A stretch of DNA of 64,000 nucleotides from Siphonodentalium dalli (lineage: Eukaryota; Mollusca; Scaphopoda; Gadilida; Siphonodentaliidae): assembly GCA_032622095.1 (NCBI GenBank), contig CP136064.1:3966280-4030279 (forward strand), in the 5' to 3' direction. The position numbers and the translations under genes were made by a program. Below are positions 23,801 through 34,715 of the stretch, piece by piece; positions within the stretch are counted from its first letter, which is position 1, and every line of letters begins with the position of its first letter. The notes beneath the pieces are model-generated. The model was not told the origin of the DNA. It searched no databases and saw only the letters and a list, made by a program, of their open reading frames with translations.

Positions 23801-24146
23801 GTAAATGGACTGATGAACATCCGGATGCTAAAATCATGAAATTATAGGGTTAGGACCGAAAAATTATGGATATCAGTACATGAAATATGTTGTCATAAAA
23901 TCTGTATGTAAGGTCAATGGTATCACTCTGGATTATAAAACTAAACAGCAAATACATTTTCATTCAATGGTTGAATGTGTTAACGACCGGTTAAATTTGC
24001 AACGTGTCATAAACTATCCATGCAGAATTAAACACCCAAGGAACCGAGAAGTAATTAGTGAAGAGCAAACAAAAACATTCCGATCTGTGTACACCAAACG
24101 ACTTGTTGTGGGTGAATACAACACAATTCCTTATGGATGGAATTGA
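20831..24146 (+). pseudogene. polB: Protein-primed DNA polymerase B, copy A (decayed)
   Basis: Replication polymerase of the element. It is broken into at least six frames: stops near 21371, 22558, 23003, 23602 and 23845, plus frameshifts. Even the catalytic sites have decayed: motif A reads ICNLYHS instead of DICSLYPS, and motif C reads FGTDSFMY instead of FDTDSCMY. The exonuclease II motif AHNARGYDSQF is intact. Motif B keeps the Gly (IWGKNAQ) that B has lost. A cannot make an active polymerase. Confidence 0.9.
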
Positions 24147-24716
24147 TGTGTTACCAGCAGAGAAGCTTTTGAAAATTTATAATAATTTGATCGAAATGTC
24201 AAAAATTTATCAAGAAATCAAACAAGAACTTAAGCAAGCTTGGTTTTTGAGGGAAAGTAAAATTATAGTGCAGACTTTGCTGAACGGATATTTCTCTGAG
24301 GGGCAGAGTCGAATGAGATGTTTGATTGAGAGATCAGAATTTGAAACTGATTTCTTAATGGATATATTGGATCAACTGTTTTCAGATTATTGGATATTTC
24401 ATGGTGCTCCTAAAAACAAAATAAACGAAGTCGTGAATTAGTTGAAAATAATTTTATTCGTTTTGCTGAATATCAAGACAGGATTCTCAATGAAAAAACT
24501 TTGAAATTCGAAAAGGTGACGAGAATATATGGATACATTATTCTCCGAGAACCATGTACAATGTTTACTGCTGAAAAGTTATTTGAAGAAAAAGTGTCTT
24601 TGGATTATATTGTAAAATCCACTAGACCTATTTCAGATTTAGATAATGAACACATATGGACATTTGGAATAATCTGGAGTTATGGTGACTATTCATTAAA
24701 AATCAGTCTTACATGA
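24133..24716 (+). pseudogene. Unknown ORF after polB (family MDGIDVLPAE), copy A
   Basis: The start overlaps the polB stop by 14 nt. The frame is broken at about 24440. Relative to B, a deletion of ~30 bp near the 3' end makes it finish in ATGA at 24713-24716. See the intact copy at 39337-39936. Confidence 0.55.
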
Positions 24717-24733
24717 TCTGTCTCAGGGTAAAG

Positions 24734-25384
24734 ATGGACGAATCATTGTTGTTCAAACATCCCTGTAACATTTTCATATCGGGGCCAAGTGGTTGTGGTA
24801 AAACAGATTTTGTTAAGAAATTAATCGAATATAAAGATGATTTGTTCAAACCTGTTCCATACAAAGTCGTTTGGTGTTACAAAGAATGGCAAAATACCTA
24901 TAGTCAGATGCAAGAATTTCACAATATTCAATTTATAAATGGAATACCGGATGATGACAATGAAATCGTCGATGACACAGACTTACCGCACCTCGTCGTT
25001 TTTGATGACATGTTAGGTGATAAAGATGAAGAAAAAATTATGTTGTGGTTTACAAGAAAAGGACATCACAGAAATACGTCTGTTATTTACATAACCCAAA
25101 ACATGTTTCAGAAATCTAAAGCGAGTAGAACTTTGAGTTTGAATGCACATTACATGGTATTATTTCAAAGTGTGCGTGATAAAGGTCAAATAAACATTCT
25201 TGCCTCTCAAATGCAAATACCTCATTTAATGCAAGCATATGATGATGTAACTTCAACCAATCATGGTTATTTACTACTCGATTTTCACCCAAAAACGGAC
25301 AAATCGTTGAGACTTAGAACTGATATTTTCCATCGCTGGCTCACAAATGACGATCGAGGTGCGGTAATATATTCATCGGTATAA
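24734..25384 (+). CDS. Genome-packaging ATPase (FtsK/HerA, A32-like), copy A
   Basis: 216 residues, uninterrupted. Walker A is GPSGCGKT (residues 17-24). Walker B is LVVFDD (about 95-103), followed by a conserved YITQN motif (about 128). These are the marks of the A32-like packaging ATPases of Polintons and related viruses, which drive DNA into preformed capsids. The Met at MDESLLF is preferred because it is the one conserved in B; an upstream ATG at 24713 adds seven residues and overlaps the previous stop as ATGA. Confidence 0.85.
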   Translation: MDESLLFKHPCNIFISGPSGCGKTDFVKKLIEYKDDLFKPVPYKVVWCYKEWQNTYSQMQEFHNIQFINGIPDDDNEIVDDTDLPHLVVFDDMLGDKDEEKIMLWFTRKGHHRNTSVIYITQNMFQKSKASRTLSLNAHYMVLFQSVRDKGQINILASQMQIPHLMQAYDDVTSTNHGYLLLDFHPKTDKSLRLRTDIFHRWLTNDDRGAVIYSSV

Positions 25385-25420
25385 AGATAAATGTATCAAC
25401 ATAATATTTCATTTCCAATC

Positions 25421-25987
25421 ATGGAGTCGCATGAAGCAGTCTTGAGTGTATTTTCGACTATCGCTAAATTAATACTTGATGATCACTTAAAGCTTCCAAA
25501 GCATACACGAACATTCCTGCAAAAACACAAAAAAGAGCTGAAGAAAACAGCTGACAGTACAACTCATATCGATTCAAAAAAGAAAATACTTTTAAAAACT
25601 GGTGGAGGTGGTTTTCTCGGTGGAGTTTTGATCAGAAGTCTTCTCAGACAAAAAGAAAATAAATCAATTGCACGAGTTAGATCAAATAGAGTAAATGATA
25701 CTCGAGTAAATTCTACGATTGCACAGCGAGCTATTCCAGTCAGAGTAAATTCTACAACTGCACAGCGAACTACTCCAGCTAGAGTAAATTCTACTGGATT
25801 ACATTCTACATTTGCTAGATTTCAACCACTCAACGATAATGGTCCGCAACCAATTCCATCAATTCAAGAAGCAGAACATTACCTGTTGGTTCAACGATAC
25901 TAAAAAATTATGAATCTTTCAAGCCCATCGAAATTAGCTTTGATGGCATTTGATCGTAATTTTAATAAACGTAAAAGTAAAAAGTAA
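25421..25987 (+). pseudogene. Putative minor virion protein with RVNST repeats, copy A
   Basis: Function unknown. Features: an N-terminal helical region, a hydrophobic Gly-rich patch (KTGGGGFLGGVLIRSLL, about 60-80), then short tandem repeats built on RVNST..QR..P (two full units here, three in B). An in-frame TAA at 25901 separates the last 28 residues, which end in KRKSKK. It sits between the ATPase and the small basic protein, among other structural genes. Confidence 0.5.
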
Positions 25988-26023
25988 TTCAGTCATTTGA
26001 CATTCAACTGTTGAAGAGTAAAG

Positions 26024-26361
26024 ATGACGAAAAAAAACTCCAATGATTAAAAAATATGGTAGTTTTGTAATGGCTATGAATCAGGCACCAACTCATTTTC
26101 GGAAAAAAAATGATAAAAGATGCCCCAAAGAGAGTGATTGATTGCATGTCAGAATGCTGTAAAAATATTTTAAAAGGCAAACTAACAGAACCTCAGAAGC
26201 ATAAACTTCGTCCGAGGTGTAGACATCTCAGAGAACTTGCAAGTAAATCAACATCTTTGAAACGAAAAAAACTAATTTTTAACCAGAAAGGAGTTTTTTT
26301 ACCACTTCTTATGCTAGCACCGTTGCTTGGTAAAGCACTCGCTGGAATACTTCGCGGTTAA
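26024..26361 (+). pseudogene. Small basic virion-core-like protein, copy A
   Basis: Frameshifted near its start (a poly-A run at 26030 and another at 26104). The remainder (26110-26361) matches B's intact 113-residue protein. It ends in a hydrophobic LPLLMLAPLLGKALAGIL tail. Confidence 0.55.
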
Positions 26362-26363
26362 AC

Positions 26364-27089
26364 ATGAAGAAAGTGGTCGCTGTTCCCTTCAAAATGTTGG
26401 ATGACATTATAAAATGGAGAATGAGTCTAACTAATCCGAAATTACCACCTAATCCTGAAATTACGAATGTTTCAAAACTAAGCAGAGAATTGAATTCATT
26501 TTCAGATCAAACTTTGTCAGAATCTGAGAAGGTTCAATTATATGGTACAACTTTGCACAAATTGAAAACTTCTCAAAAATCAGTTAGAGCTATTTCAGCC
26601 CCGAAAACAGAACAACCATTTAATCATCGTCATAGGGATGTGCTAGAAAGTATTCCGTTAAAGGTGAGAAAAAAAGCTGAACAACTTTTACAACTGATTT
26701 CAAAACATCCACAAATGAAGTTTGATAAACATGGACAATTAACATATCGTGAAAACGTTATTAGAGGATCAAATATTGTTGATCTCCTCAATGATATTGT
26801 ACGACAAAGACAAGGTTTCGAACCAACAGGTTGGCAAACCTTTTCACAAGGATTGAGCGAGCTTAATGTACCTCAATATTTTGTAGGGAACAGAAACCGT
26901 TGGCTTTGGATTAAAAAACATTTGAAAAATGATTCAGATGATGATTTTGAAACTCCGGTACAAAGCATAACACCAAAACGATATGATTCTCATCGATTCA
27001 CACCAGTGAAAGGTATAAAAGCAAGACATTCCAAAACTAAAATAGCAGATAGGTTGACACCAAAAGGTATTAAAACAGAAAAAAACACA
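26364..27089 (+). pseudogene. Unknown ORF before integrase, copy A (fused in frame to integrase start)
   Basis: It starts MKKVVAVPFKMLDD, 2 nt after the previous stop. A recognisable block is GWQTFSQGLSELNVPQ.FVGN (about 170-190), a pattern I associate with Polinton proteins without a known role. In A the frame runs on through the integrase Met to 27200. In B one A fewer in an A-run makes it stop just after overlapping the integrase start. Confidence 0.5.
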
Positions 27090-28160
27090 ATGGGATACAT
27101 ACTAGATGAACAGTTATCTAAAATTTTCTATAATCCGAAGAAAGTTGGAAGTTATGGCGGTGTAAAGAAGCTTTTTGATGAAGCGAAAAATAAAAAATAA
27201 AAAAATAAAACTCATAGATGTGAAGAAATGGTTGCACGATTAGTCGACATATACTTTACACAAACCAATAATTCGAAAATTCCAACGTAGAAAGACTGTT
27301 GTAGCAGGGATTGATATTCAATGGCAGGCAAATTTAGCTGATCTTCAGAATTTGAAAAAACATAATGATAATTACAGATATCTGTTGTGTGTGATAGACG
27401 TTTTTTTCAAAATTTGCGTGGGTACTGCCAATCCACGATAAATCTGGACAAACTTTGATCGAATCATTCAGGAAAATTTTGAAATCTTCAAAACGTAAAG
27501 AAAAATCGTTTCAAGGTGATAAAGGTTCGGAATTCAAAAATGAAAAGTTTTTGAAATTTCTGCGATCAGAAAACATTCATTTCTTCACAACTGAGAATCC
27601 AGAGACTAAAGCAAGTATTGTTGAGCGATTTCAAAGAACTTTAAAAACTCGTATGTGGAAGTATTTCACACACAATATAACTTCAAGATATATTGATGTT
27701 TTACAGCCCCTAGTCGATTCTTACAACAATAGTTATCACCGCAGCATAAAATCGAAACCGTCGAAAGTTACTTTGAAAACTGAAGCTGAAATTTCCAAAA
27801 AATCTATATGGAACAGGGAATAAAAAAGGAAAATCTACACTGAAAGTGGGTGACTTGGTTCGTATCAACAAAACCAAAAGAACATATGAAAAGGGTTATT
27901 TACCAAACTGGACTCGTGAAATTTGTAAAACTAATCCAATAACATACAAAGTTTCAGATCTTGATGGTGAAGAGATTGATGGATCATTCTACAAACATGA
28001 AATCCAGCATATAAAAGACAGTAAGGTGTATGAAATAGAATCAGTTAATGATAAAAGAACGAGAAGAGTGGGTGGTAAAACAGTAAAAGAAATTAAAGTT
28101 CATTTACTTGGATATCCAAAAAAGTTTGACAGTTGGATCCCAGCTTCGAATTTAGTATAA
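27090..28160 (+). pseudogene. Chromo-integrase (retroviral-like DDE), copy A
   Basis: Inserts the element into host DNA. Segments: N-terminal YNPKKVGSYGGVKKLFDEA, DDE core with QWQA(N)LADL, DKGSEFKNEKF and SIVERFQRTLKTRMW, and a C-terminal chromodomain-like VHLLGYPKKFDSWIPASNLV. In A the frame breaks near 27200, 27410 and 27820, and the Asp of the first motif is Asn. A deletion removes part of the C-terminal domain. A is inactive. Confidence 0.85.
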
Positions 28161-28173
28161 AACAGAATATATC

Positions 28174-28431
28174 ATGTCGCAAAATCATTCAGATTCAATT
28201 AATCTCGATGAACCATCACAATTTAAATTCTGTGGTGAAAAAGTTTCTAAGAACCAAGTCACCTACTTCACGCATATAATTATTATTTATATCATAATAA
28301 TTACATCTATTGTACACATTAGTATCCAGAGCGCAAACAAAGAATTGTGGCTTATTCTTCTAAGTAGTTCTCTAGGTTATATTCTACCAACACCTGGACT
28401 GAAATTATTGAAAAATACTGAGAAAAAATGA
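28174..28431 (+). CDS. Two-TM small membrane protein, copy A
   Basis: 85 residues, open. After an N-terminal FKFCGEKV motif there are two hydrophobic segments (about 32-52, HIIIIYIIIITSIVHISI; 58-72, LWLILLSSSLGYIL), then a basic tail. Small membrane ORFs with this motif occur beside the capsid genes of Polintons. The exact role is unknown (membrane association or egress would be guesses). The stop overlaps the minor capsid start in ATGA. Confidence 0.65.
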   Translation: MSQNHSDSINLDEPSQFKFCGEKVSKNQVTYFTHIIIIYIIIITSIVHISIQSANKELWLILLSSSLGYILPTPGLKLLKNTEKK

Positions 28432-29270
28432 ATTCATTCTACATAACTCTCATGAGTGATAGTTCAATTTACCCAGCCAACTGACAGTGTTGTTTCACAG
28501 TGAAATTACCAAAAACCATACATATTGATAAAGAGCTTTGGGAAGTTGCAATGGTTGAACTAATTGTACCATCAGAAACATACAACATTATTGGAGATGC
28601 CTGCAAAATAAACATTAAAACTTCTGTTCCAAGAATTTAACAATATTTGAATAAGATACCAATGAGTGATGTAGTAATTTCAAAAACAGAAAATGGTATA
28701 GAATAAAAAATACCAGAAGGAGAATATTCTGGTGGATCACATTTGACAGATACAATTCAAGGTGTAATTGATAGTACAGTAAGCAGAATGATTCCAGAAC
28801 TGAAATTCGAATTCGGATATTCCAAAGCACAACAACGAGTTAAAATTTCAACCAATAGTTATACCAAAGTAGGTCTTGTACTCCCCAGAGCTCTTTTGGA
28901 TAAACTTGGTTACAGAACAGAATCAAACACTGTCACATTTGCTACTCCTTCGATAACATTTCCGTATGGAGTTGATTTAAATGCGGAGCATAATCAATTG
29001 TTTGTTTATTCTGACATTGCTGATTATACAATTCTTAGTGATGTTGAATCACGGATATTACGAGTGACATCATTCGAGAGTAAAAGAATACATGATGGTA
29101 AACATATTAAGCATGAATTCAAAAACTTACATTATGTACCAGTATCAAAGTCTAGTTTTGATACCATAAATGTATATATAACTGGTGATACTGGCAAACC
29201 AATTCAGTTTATTGGTGGAAAGTCTATGGTAAAGTTGCAATTCCGACGCCGAAGTAATTTGTATTTATGA
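28428..29270 (+). pseudogene. Minor capsid (penton-like, single jelly roll), copy A
   Basis: The N terminus (MNSFYITLMSDSS, then ELWEVAMVELIVPS) is the typical opening of Polinton minor capsid proteins, which form the capsid vertices. The first third has stops (for example near 28485 and 28638) and another at about 28705; 28743-29270 is open. The stop overlaps the next start (ATGA at 29267). Confidence 0.75.
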
Positions 29271-29647
29271 TGATCCCCGTGTATAGAGGCGTATCTAGAC
29301 AGTATGGAAATGGAATTGGTTCACTATTCAAATCTGCAATGAGAACAGTAATACCGTTTCTAAAACCTATTGGTCAGATTGCTAAACAACAAGTATTCAA
29401 GCATGGACTTGCTGCAGTTGAAGATATCAATCATCGTGGTAAAAGTCCAAAAGAAGTATTTTTGAAACAAGGTAAAGAAGCATTGAAATCTTTTGGAAGG
29501 GAACCAATAAAGAAAATATCAACACCAAATGGCATAAATAGATCATCGCGACCTTTGAAAAATCATTCTTCTCGCAAACGAGTTAGAAGTAAGTCCATTA
29601 AAACGCCTGTAAAGAAATCAAAACGATCTCTCGATATATTCGATTAA
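29267..29647 (+). CDS. GIGSLF-type virion protein, copy A
   Basis: 126 residues, intact. Starts MMIPVYRGVSRQYGNGIGSL, with a GxGIGSLF segment that could form an amphipathic helix, then a strongly basic Ser/Lys/Arg-rich C-terminal half. Proteins of this kind lie between minor and major capsid genes in many Polintons and have been likened to adenovirus internal capsid proteins. That comparison is from memory and unverified. Confidence 0.6.
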   Translation: MMIPVYRGVSRQYGNGIGSLFKSAMRTVIPFLKPIGQIAKQQVFKHGLAAVEDINHRGKSPKEVFLKQGKEALKSFGREPIKKISTPNGINRSSRPLKNHSSRKRVRSKSIKTPVKKSKRSLDIFD

Positions 29648-29649
29648 TC

Positions 29650-30690
29650 ATGATGATGCAAAATGGATCATGCGAATGCAGCAAGTCCGAGTTAGATGCT
29701 TGTGAAGTTCCGCCAACAATGACAACGATGTTGGAATCACAATGGATAGAACGTCACCCGATTAGCTCTTTGAATAATTCCGCACCGGTAGAATTTGTAA
29801 TTCCGCCTCAAACTGAAAAATGGACAGATGTAAATCAATCATATTTGTATCTGAAATTCAAAATCACAAAAGCAGATGGAACAAACTTGGTTGATGGTAC
29901 TGATGAAATTGCACCTATTAACAACTTTTTCCATAGCATGTTCAGTAGTATCGATATTTACCTAAATAACAAACTTGTAACGGCGAACGGAGATACCTAT
30001 CCTTATCGAGCCTACATGGAAAATCTCTTGGCTTATTCTGGTGAATGTAAAGAAAATCAACTTGCCGCACTAGAAATGTTGTATACAGACACCGCTAAAC
30101 AGTTCACCGAAAACACTAAGCTGGTGGTAATGATGGATTGAAATCTCGCCAAGCAATCATAGCAGGTAGTAAAACGGTAGAATTGTGTGGTCGTTTACAC
30201 ACAGATATATTTCTACAAGAGAAATACTTACCAATGGAATTGAGATAAGAATTCGTCTCAATAGAGCGAATCCAAAATTCTCTTTAATTGGTCAGGCCGA
30301 CGGAAAAATAGTATTTGAAACGGCAGTTTTCAATGTTCGTACAATTACGCTGATGCCAGTAGTAGCAAATAACTTGAACCAAACAATAATACAGAAAAAT
30401 ATTATTAGAAGAGTTGACGTAAAAACATTCACTATTGGTGCAGGGCTTAGATAAAAAATTGAAGATCACCTTTTTCAAGGACAATTGCCACAGATACTTT
30501 TCGTAGGCTTGGTATCAAACAAAGATATGAATGGAGATATTGAAACGAACCGATTTCATTTCCAACACTTCAATCTGAAAAAACTTGAAGTTAGTCAGGA
30601 CGGACATACCATCCATAACCGACCATTTGAACCAAACTTTGAATCAGAACAATGCCTAAGATCTTATTTATCACTGTATCAGTCTTCGGG
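29650..30690 (+). pseudogene. Major capsid protein (double jelly roll), copy A, 5' part
   Basis: The opening CECSKSELDACEVPPTMTTM and the later WTDVNQSYLYLKFKITKADG are characteristic of the Polinton major capsid protein. Frame breaks lie near 30115-30190 and 30450. The gene is cut at LYQSSG (30690) by element B and resumes at 46984. Confidence 0.88.
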
Positions 30691-31165
30691 AGTAGTATTG
30701 GCAGCCAGAGTGGCCCCGAGCGACGGGTTTGTATTTTTTCTGGCCCACCCCCTCGCTCGGGGCCACTCTGGCCCATGGGCCAGAGTAGCCCCGAGCGAGG
30801 GGGTGGGCCAGAAAAAATACAAACCCGTCGCTCGGGGCCACTCTGGCCCATGGGCCAGAGTGGCCCCGACCGAGGGGGTGGGACCAGAGTGACCCGCCCA
30901 GGGTGGGTCTAGAGGTTGTGTTAGATTCCAAAGAGTAAGGTGATCGCTTCGAAGGGTTTTTTTGACAGAAAAGAGCACAATTTACCAATGTATCGATTTT
31001 TTTCTCGGATTCTAATGCCAGTGTGGTAAGCGAAGGGCGTTCCCCTTCGCTGGACTAACTGAACTTAGAATAATACCAAGAAAAAATCGAGACATTAGTA
31101 AATTGTGTTACTTCACCAGTGCATTTTTTAACAAAAGCGAAAGTCGACGATATCGCTGTGAAAAT
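30691..31165 (+). repeat. Terminal inverted repeat of B, left
   Basis: It starts AGTAGTATTGGCAGCC. It contains a spacer-free palindrome of 72-bp arms (30704-30847, centre 30775/30776, one mismatch seen) and a second GGCCCATGGGCC palindrome near 30850. The TCTAGAGGTTGTGTTAGATT block and the conserved inner hairpin (about 30995-31095) follow. Confidence 0.85.
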
Positions 31166-31201
31166 GTTAATGTAAGAGTCATCTAATAGCAGGTTTTGGG
31201 T

Positions 31202-31217
31202 GGCCCTGAAAAGGGCC
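31202..31217 (-). terminator. Histone-type 3' stem-loop, copy B4
   Basis: On the minus strand it reads GGCCCTTTTCAGGGCC then ACCCA, 13 nt beyond the stop of the gene at 31231. A perfect consensus match. Confidence 0.76.
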
Positions 31218-31230
31218 GTTTTACGTTAGA

Positions 31231-31668
31231 TCACAAGAAAAGTGGATAAGAGGTCTTTAGGAACTCAAATCCATCCTCTTGATCCAACTCCCGAAACACA
31301 AGCGAACCCTCGATGAGAGGTGGAAATATACCTTGCGGTATACTCACACCCGTCAATGGAGGTACGTCTAATATGTACTCCGGATCCTTCTTCTGTCTCC
31401 AAAACACGAGCTTTCTCTGCAGAAGGGTTGCCGCCACCGTAAGCAAGACACCTGTTGTCCCAAGCCATTCGATGTACTCTGTCTTCTGTCCACTGAACAG
31501 TGTAGGATTGCGAGCCCAAGTTGCATTGACAAAAGTGAATAGTTCAAAGAACTGTTCACCTGTACCATACACTGCCCAGGAAAGGGTTTCCCACACCGCA
31601 ATGTCCCTCGGGGCCGATACACGGATGGCTCTGACATAAGATCCAAGATTAGTAGCAGCGTATTCCAT
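31231..31668 (-). CDS. Small gene next to left TIR of B (family M[DE]Y..L.SY)
   Basis: 145 residues, intact orthologue of the gene at 49065-49496, with the same core (DIAVWETLSWAVYGTGEQFF) and hydrophobic segment (TTGVLLTVAATLLQRKLVFW). A longer frame to 31833 reads through the promoter module and is rejected. Two intact copies in elements whose other genes are broken may reflect chance, small size or selection. Confidence 0.7.
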   Translation of the reverse strand: MEYAATNLGSYVRAIRVSAPRDIAVWETLSWAVYGTGEQFFELFTFVNATWARNPTLFSGQKTEYIEWLGTTGVLLTVAATLLQRKLVFWRQKKDPEYILDVPPLTGVSIPQGIFPPLIEGSLVFRELDQEDGFEFLKTSYPLFL

Positions 31669-31710
31669 TGTGAGAGAATGATATACTCTAAATGGGGTTT
31701 TGTTATATGT

Positions 31711-31793
31711 AAAACGCGCGGACGTCATTGGCGACGTCATTGTGTTTTTTCTACCAAATTTCCCGAACGTCATTTCAAATGTGTTTCTTTTTG
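31711..31793 (-). promoter_or_regulatory. Shared promoter module, copy B4
   Basis: On the minus strand: AAAGAAACACATTTG, ATGACGTTCGGGAAA, AATGACGTCGCCAATGACG, CCGCGCG, then ACATATAAC before the gene at 31668. Confidence 0.75.
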
Positions 31794-31839
31794 GTGAATT
31801 AAGATCTTCATCGACATTGCCGAAGACGATCATTAAAAA

Positions 31840-32053
31840 CAGATTCTGTTTTTCAATAACATAACTTTTATTTTTGAATTAAGAATCAACATATTTACAA
31901 CTGATCATGAAATTATCATATTTACAATCAATAATTGGTAATGCAATGAACATAATTTACATTTGGTAACTCATTTCATCATTAACAATCAACATATTTA
32001 CAAAATGATTATGATTTTAACATGTTTAAACAATTGGTAATGAACACATTTTA
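31840..32053. other. AT-rich spacer between protease and terminal gene of B
   Basis: Consists of short repeats of GTAAATATGTTGATT-like words; no gene. On the minus strand it carries AATAAA (about 31870), a plausible poly(A) signal for the late structural block. The matching spacer in A is 48205-48900 and holds the extra 490-bp segment. Confidence 0.5.
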
Positions 32054-32585
32054 TCAACACTGAAATTCACAGTAAGTCTTACAAGTTTGTGAAATACATG
32101 TTTTGGGTAATGTTTCTGATTCTTTTCGTAAGGGCTCATAGTTTCTATGAAACCAAATCAAATACTTTTCTATCATTTTTGAAGTAGTCACCATCAAAAT
32201 TCATTTCAACTAATACTTTTATACCATATCCGCTTTTCAAGAAATGTAAAGCAAATATGCAGTAGATACCACACACGTTTGTACCGTGATGTTGAAACCG
32301 CCCAACGTTTATTTTACATTCGATCGAATTTCTTTGAATAAATGATTTGATATATTTATCAATAACTGGTATCCCAAACGAATCGAAATATGTTGCAATG
32401 TTCCCATTGAAGAATATTGCAACCCAGTGTTCTCCTGGCTTTTCTGACGTATGTGTATTTACTATGTATGCTTTTACATGATGAGGTTTCTCGTGTGGTA
32501 ACTGATCTTTTGCACACACCACACCATACAATGAACAGAGGTAGGATGATTTCTCTAGTATATGCTGAATTTCGCTAGTGTTCAT
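32054..32585 (-). pseudogene. Adenain-like cysteine protease, copy B
   Basis: Maturation protease of the Ulp1/adenovirus protease family. It would cleave capsid precursors during assembly. Visible: His53 in GEHWVAIFF, Asp68 in YFDSFG, Gln98 in GRFQHHG and the nucleophile Cys105 in NVCGIYCIF, in the family order. The first 146 residues are open; a frameshift near 32145 displaces the last ~30 residues (NYEPLRKESETLP...), so it is only mildly damaged. Confidence 0.85.
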
Positions 32586-33030
32586 CTTCGTAGTTTTTTT
32601 TTACTTTTTCACACCACAAGTCAACAAAAACCGAATTAAATTAGATACAGTTTGCATGAACAACTTCCTTTATATCTTTCCAAAGTTTGAATGCCTCAAA
32701 TTTCTCTTGTGGTGTAAATGATTCTATTTCTGGATACCATTGTTCCATAACTCGGTAGATGTTCAATTTAAGTAGCGCTATATCAATGAACATATCTACC
32801 CATTGTATAGGTGGTGTCCAAAGACAAAGTAAATGTCGTGTCTGGCTTGGATGATCTATTTTACATCCTTCACAATTGAGTGTCACTTCTTTTGAAATTT
32901 GATTTTGTATTTCATGAACGAAACATTTCTCGAAAGTTTTCCGATCTTTGTCAAGGATAGAAACATATGGAATGAAATCGAGTCCTCCAACTTCCAGTCT
33001 CAATTTTTCCTCCAAGTGCAATCCATCCAT
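32586..33030 (-). pseudogene. HPSQ-motif ORF, copy B
   Basis: 129 open residues (MDGLHLEEKLRLEVGG...) to a TAG at 32641, where A's copy continues for about 20 more residues. The motif CEGCKIDHPSQTRH is intact. It follows the major capsid stop by 4 nt and, before the stop appeared, met the protease start in the ATGA arrangement. Confidence 0.55.
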
Positions 33031-33034
33031 GTTT

Positions 33035-34338
33035 TTAATAATCTGTTATTATTTCTCGCAAACTGTTGATTTCAACTTGATTATCGAACTCAGCATAGAC
33101 TATCACGTTGATCACTGCAGCTAGAGCTGCAGTAAACTGAAGCTCTAACCGTATGTTACCGGTTTTTATAGGATACAAATGTCCTTCCTCTGCTCCTTGG
33201 TCAGGTGTGAGGTCGTAACCCCAGAAACAATAACCATTCATGTATTTTTCGAGATTCAAACCAAAGGATTTGTTTTGTCCAAACATACCCGAAGACTGAT
33301 ACAGTGATAAATAAGATCTTAGGCATTGTTCTGATTCAAAGTTTGGTTCAAATGGTCGGTTATGAATGGTATGTCCGTCCTGACTAACTTCAAGTTTTCT
33401 CAGATTGAAGTGTTGGAAATGAAATGGGTTCGTTTCAATATCGCCATTCATATCTTTGTTTGATACCAAGCCTATGAAAAGTCTCTTTGGTAATTGTCCT
33501 TGAAAAAGGTGATCTTCAATTTTTTATCTAAGCCCTGCACCAATAGTGAATGTTTTTACTTCAACTCTTCTAATCGGTATTTTCATATTTTTCTGTATTA
33601 TTGTTTGGTTCAAGTTATTTGCTACTACTGGCATCAGCGTAATTGTACGAACATTGAAAACTGCCGTTTCAAATACTATTTTTCCGTTGGCCTGACCAAT
33701 TAAAGAGAATTTTGGATTCGCTCTATTGAGACGAATTCTTATCTCAATTCCATTGGTAAGTATTTCTCTTGTAGAAATATATCTGTGTGTAAACGACCAC
33801 ACAATTCTACCGTTTTACTACCTGCTATGATTGCTTGGCGAGATTTCAATCCATCATTACCACCAGCTTTAGTGTTTTCGGTGAACTGCTTAGCGGTGTC
33901 GGGATACCACATTTCTAATGTGGCAAGTTGATTTTCTTTACATTCACCAGAATAAGCCAAGAGATTTTCCATGCAGGCTCGATAAGGATAGGTGTCTCCG
34001 TTTGCCGTTACAAGTTTGTTATTTAGGTAAATATCGATACTACTGAACATGCTATGGAAAAAGTTGTTAATAGGCGCAATTTCATCAGTACCATCAACTA
34101 AGTTTGTTCCATCTGCTTTTGTGATTTTGAATTTCAGGTACAAATATGATTGATTTACATCTGTCCATTTTTAAGTTTGAGGCGGAATTACAAATTCTAT
34201 CGGTGCGGAATTATTCAAAGAGCTAATCGGGTGATGTTCTATCCATTGTGATTCCAACATCGTTGTCATTGTTGGTGGAACATCAGAAGCATCTAACTCG
34301 GACTTGCTGCATTCGCATGATCCATTTTGCATCATCAT
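33035..34338 (-). pseudogene. Major capsid protein (double jelly roll), copy B
   Basis: Chief shell protein of the predicted virion. The frame is split into several parts (33035-33469, 33524-33802, 33739-34143 and an N-terminal part to 34338). An in-frame stop replaces the Glu codon before KWTDV (about 34173), and frameshifts lie near 33480 and 33800. Unlike A it is not interrupted by an insertion, and it shows what A's insertion site looked like before B arrived. Confidence 0.88.
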
Positions 34339-34340
34339 GA

Positions 34341-34715
34341 TTAATCAAATATATCGAGAGATCGTTTTGATTTCTTTACAGGCGTTTTAATGGACTTACT
34401 TCTAACTCGTTTGCGAGAAGAATGATTTTTCAAAGGTCGCGATGATCTATTTATGCCATTTGGTGTTGATATTTTCTTTGTTTCCCTTCCAAAAGATTTC
34501 AATGCTTCTTTACCTTGTTTCAAAAATACTTCTTTTGGACTTTTACCACGATGAATGATATCTTAGACTGCAGCAAGTCCATGTTTGAATACTTGTTTAG
34601 CAATCTGACCAATAGGTTTTAGAAACGGTATTACTGTTCTCATTGCAGATTTGAATAGTGAACCAATTCCATTTCCATACTGTCTAGATACGCCTCTATA
34701 CACGGGAATCATCAT
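34341..34715 (-). pseudogene. GIGSLF-type virion protein, copy B
   Basis: Same gene as 29267-29647. A stop (TAA) near 34565 interrupts it. The basic C-terminal 60 residues (RKRVRSKSIKTPVKKSKR) are intact. The start overlaps the minor capsid stop as ATGA. Confidence 0.6.

Noticed and set aside
30591-30988. Frames of 86-105 residues around 30.6-31.0 kb
   Set aside because: Translations of the palindromic end of B and part of the broken capsid gene, not separate genes.
31313-31639. 108-residue plus-strand frame (and the matching 106-residue minus-strand frame at 49094-49414)
   Set aside because: Antisense shadow of the terminal small gene, retained because that gene is conserved.
31231-31833. 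The 200-residue version of the terminal gene of B
   Set aside because: The N-terminal 55 residues are encoded by the promoter module and are not matched in A. The Met at 31668 is preferred.
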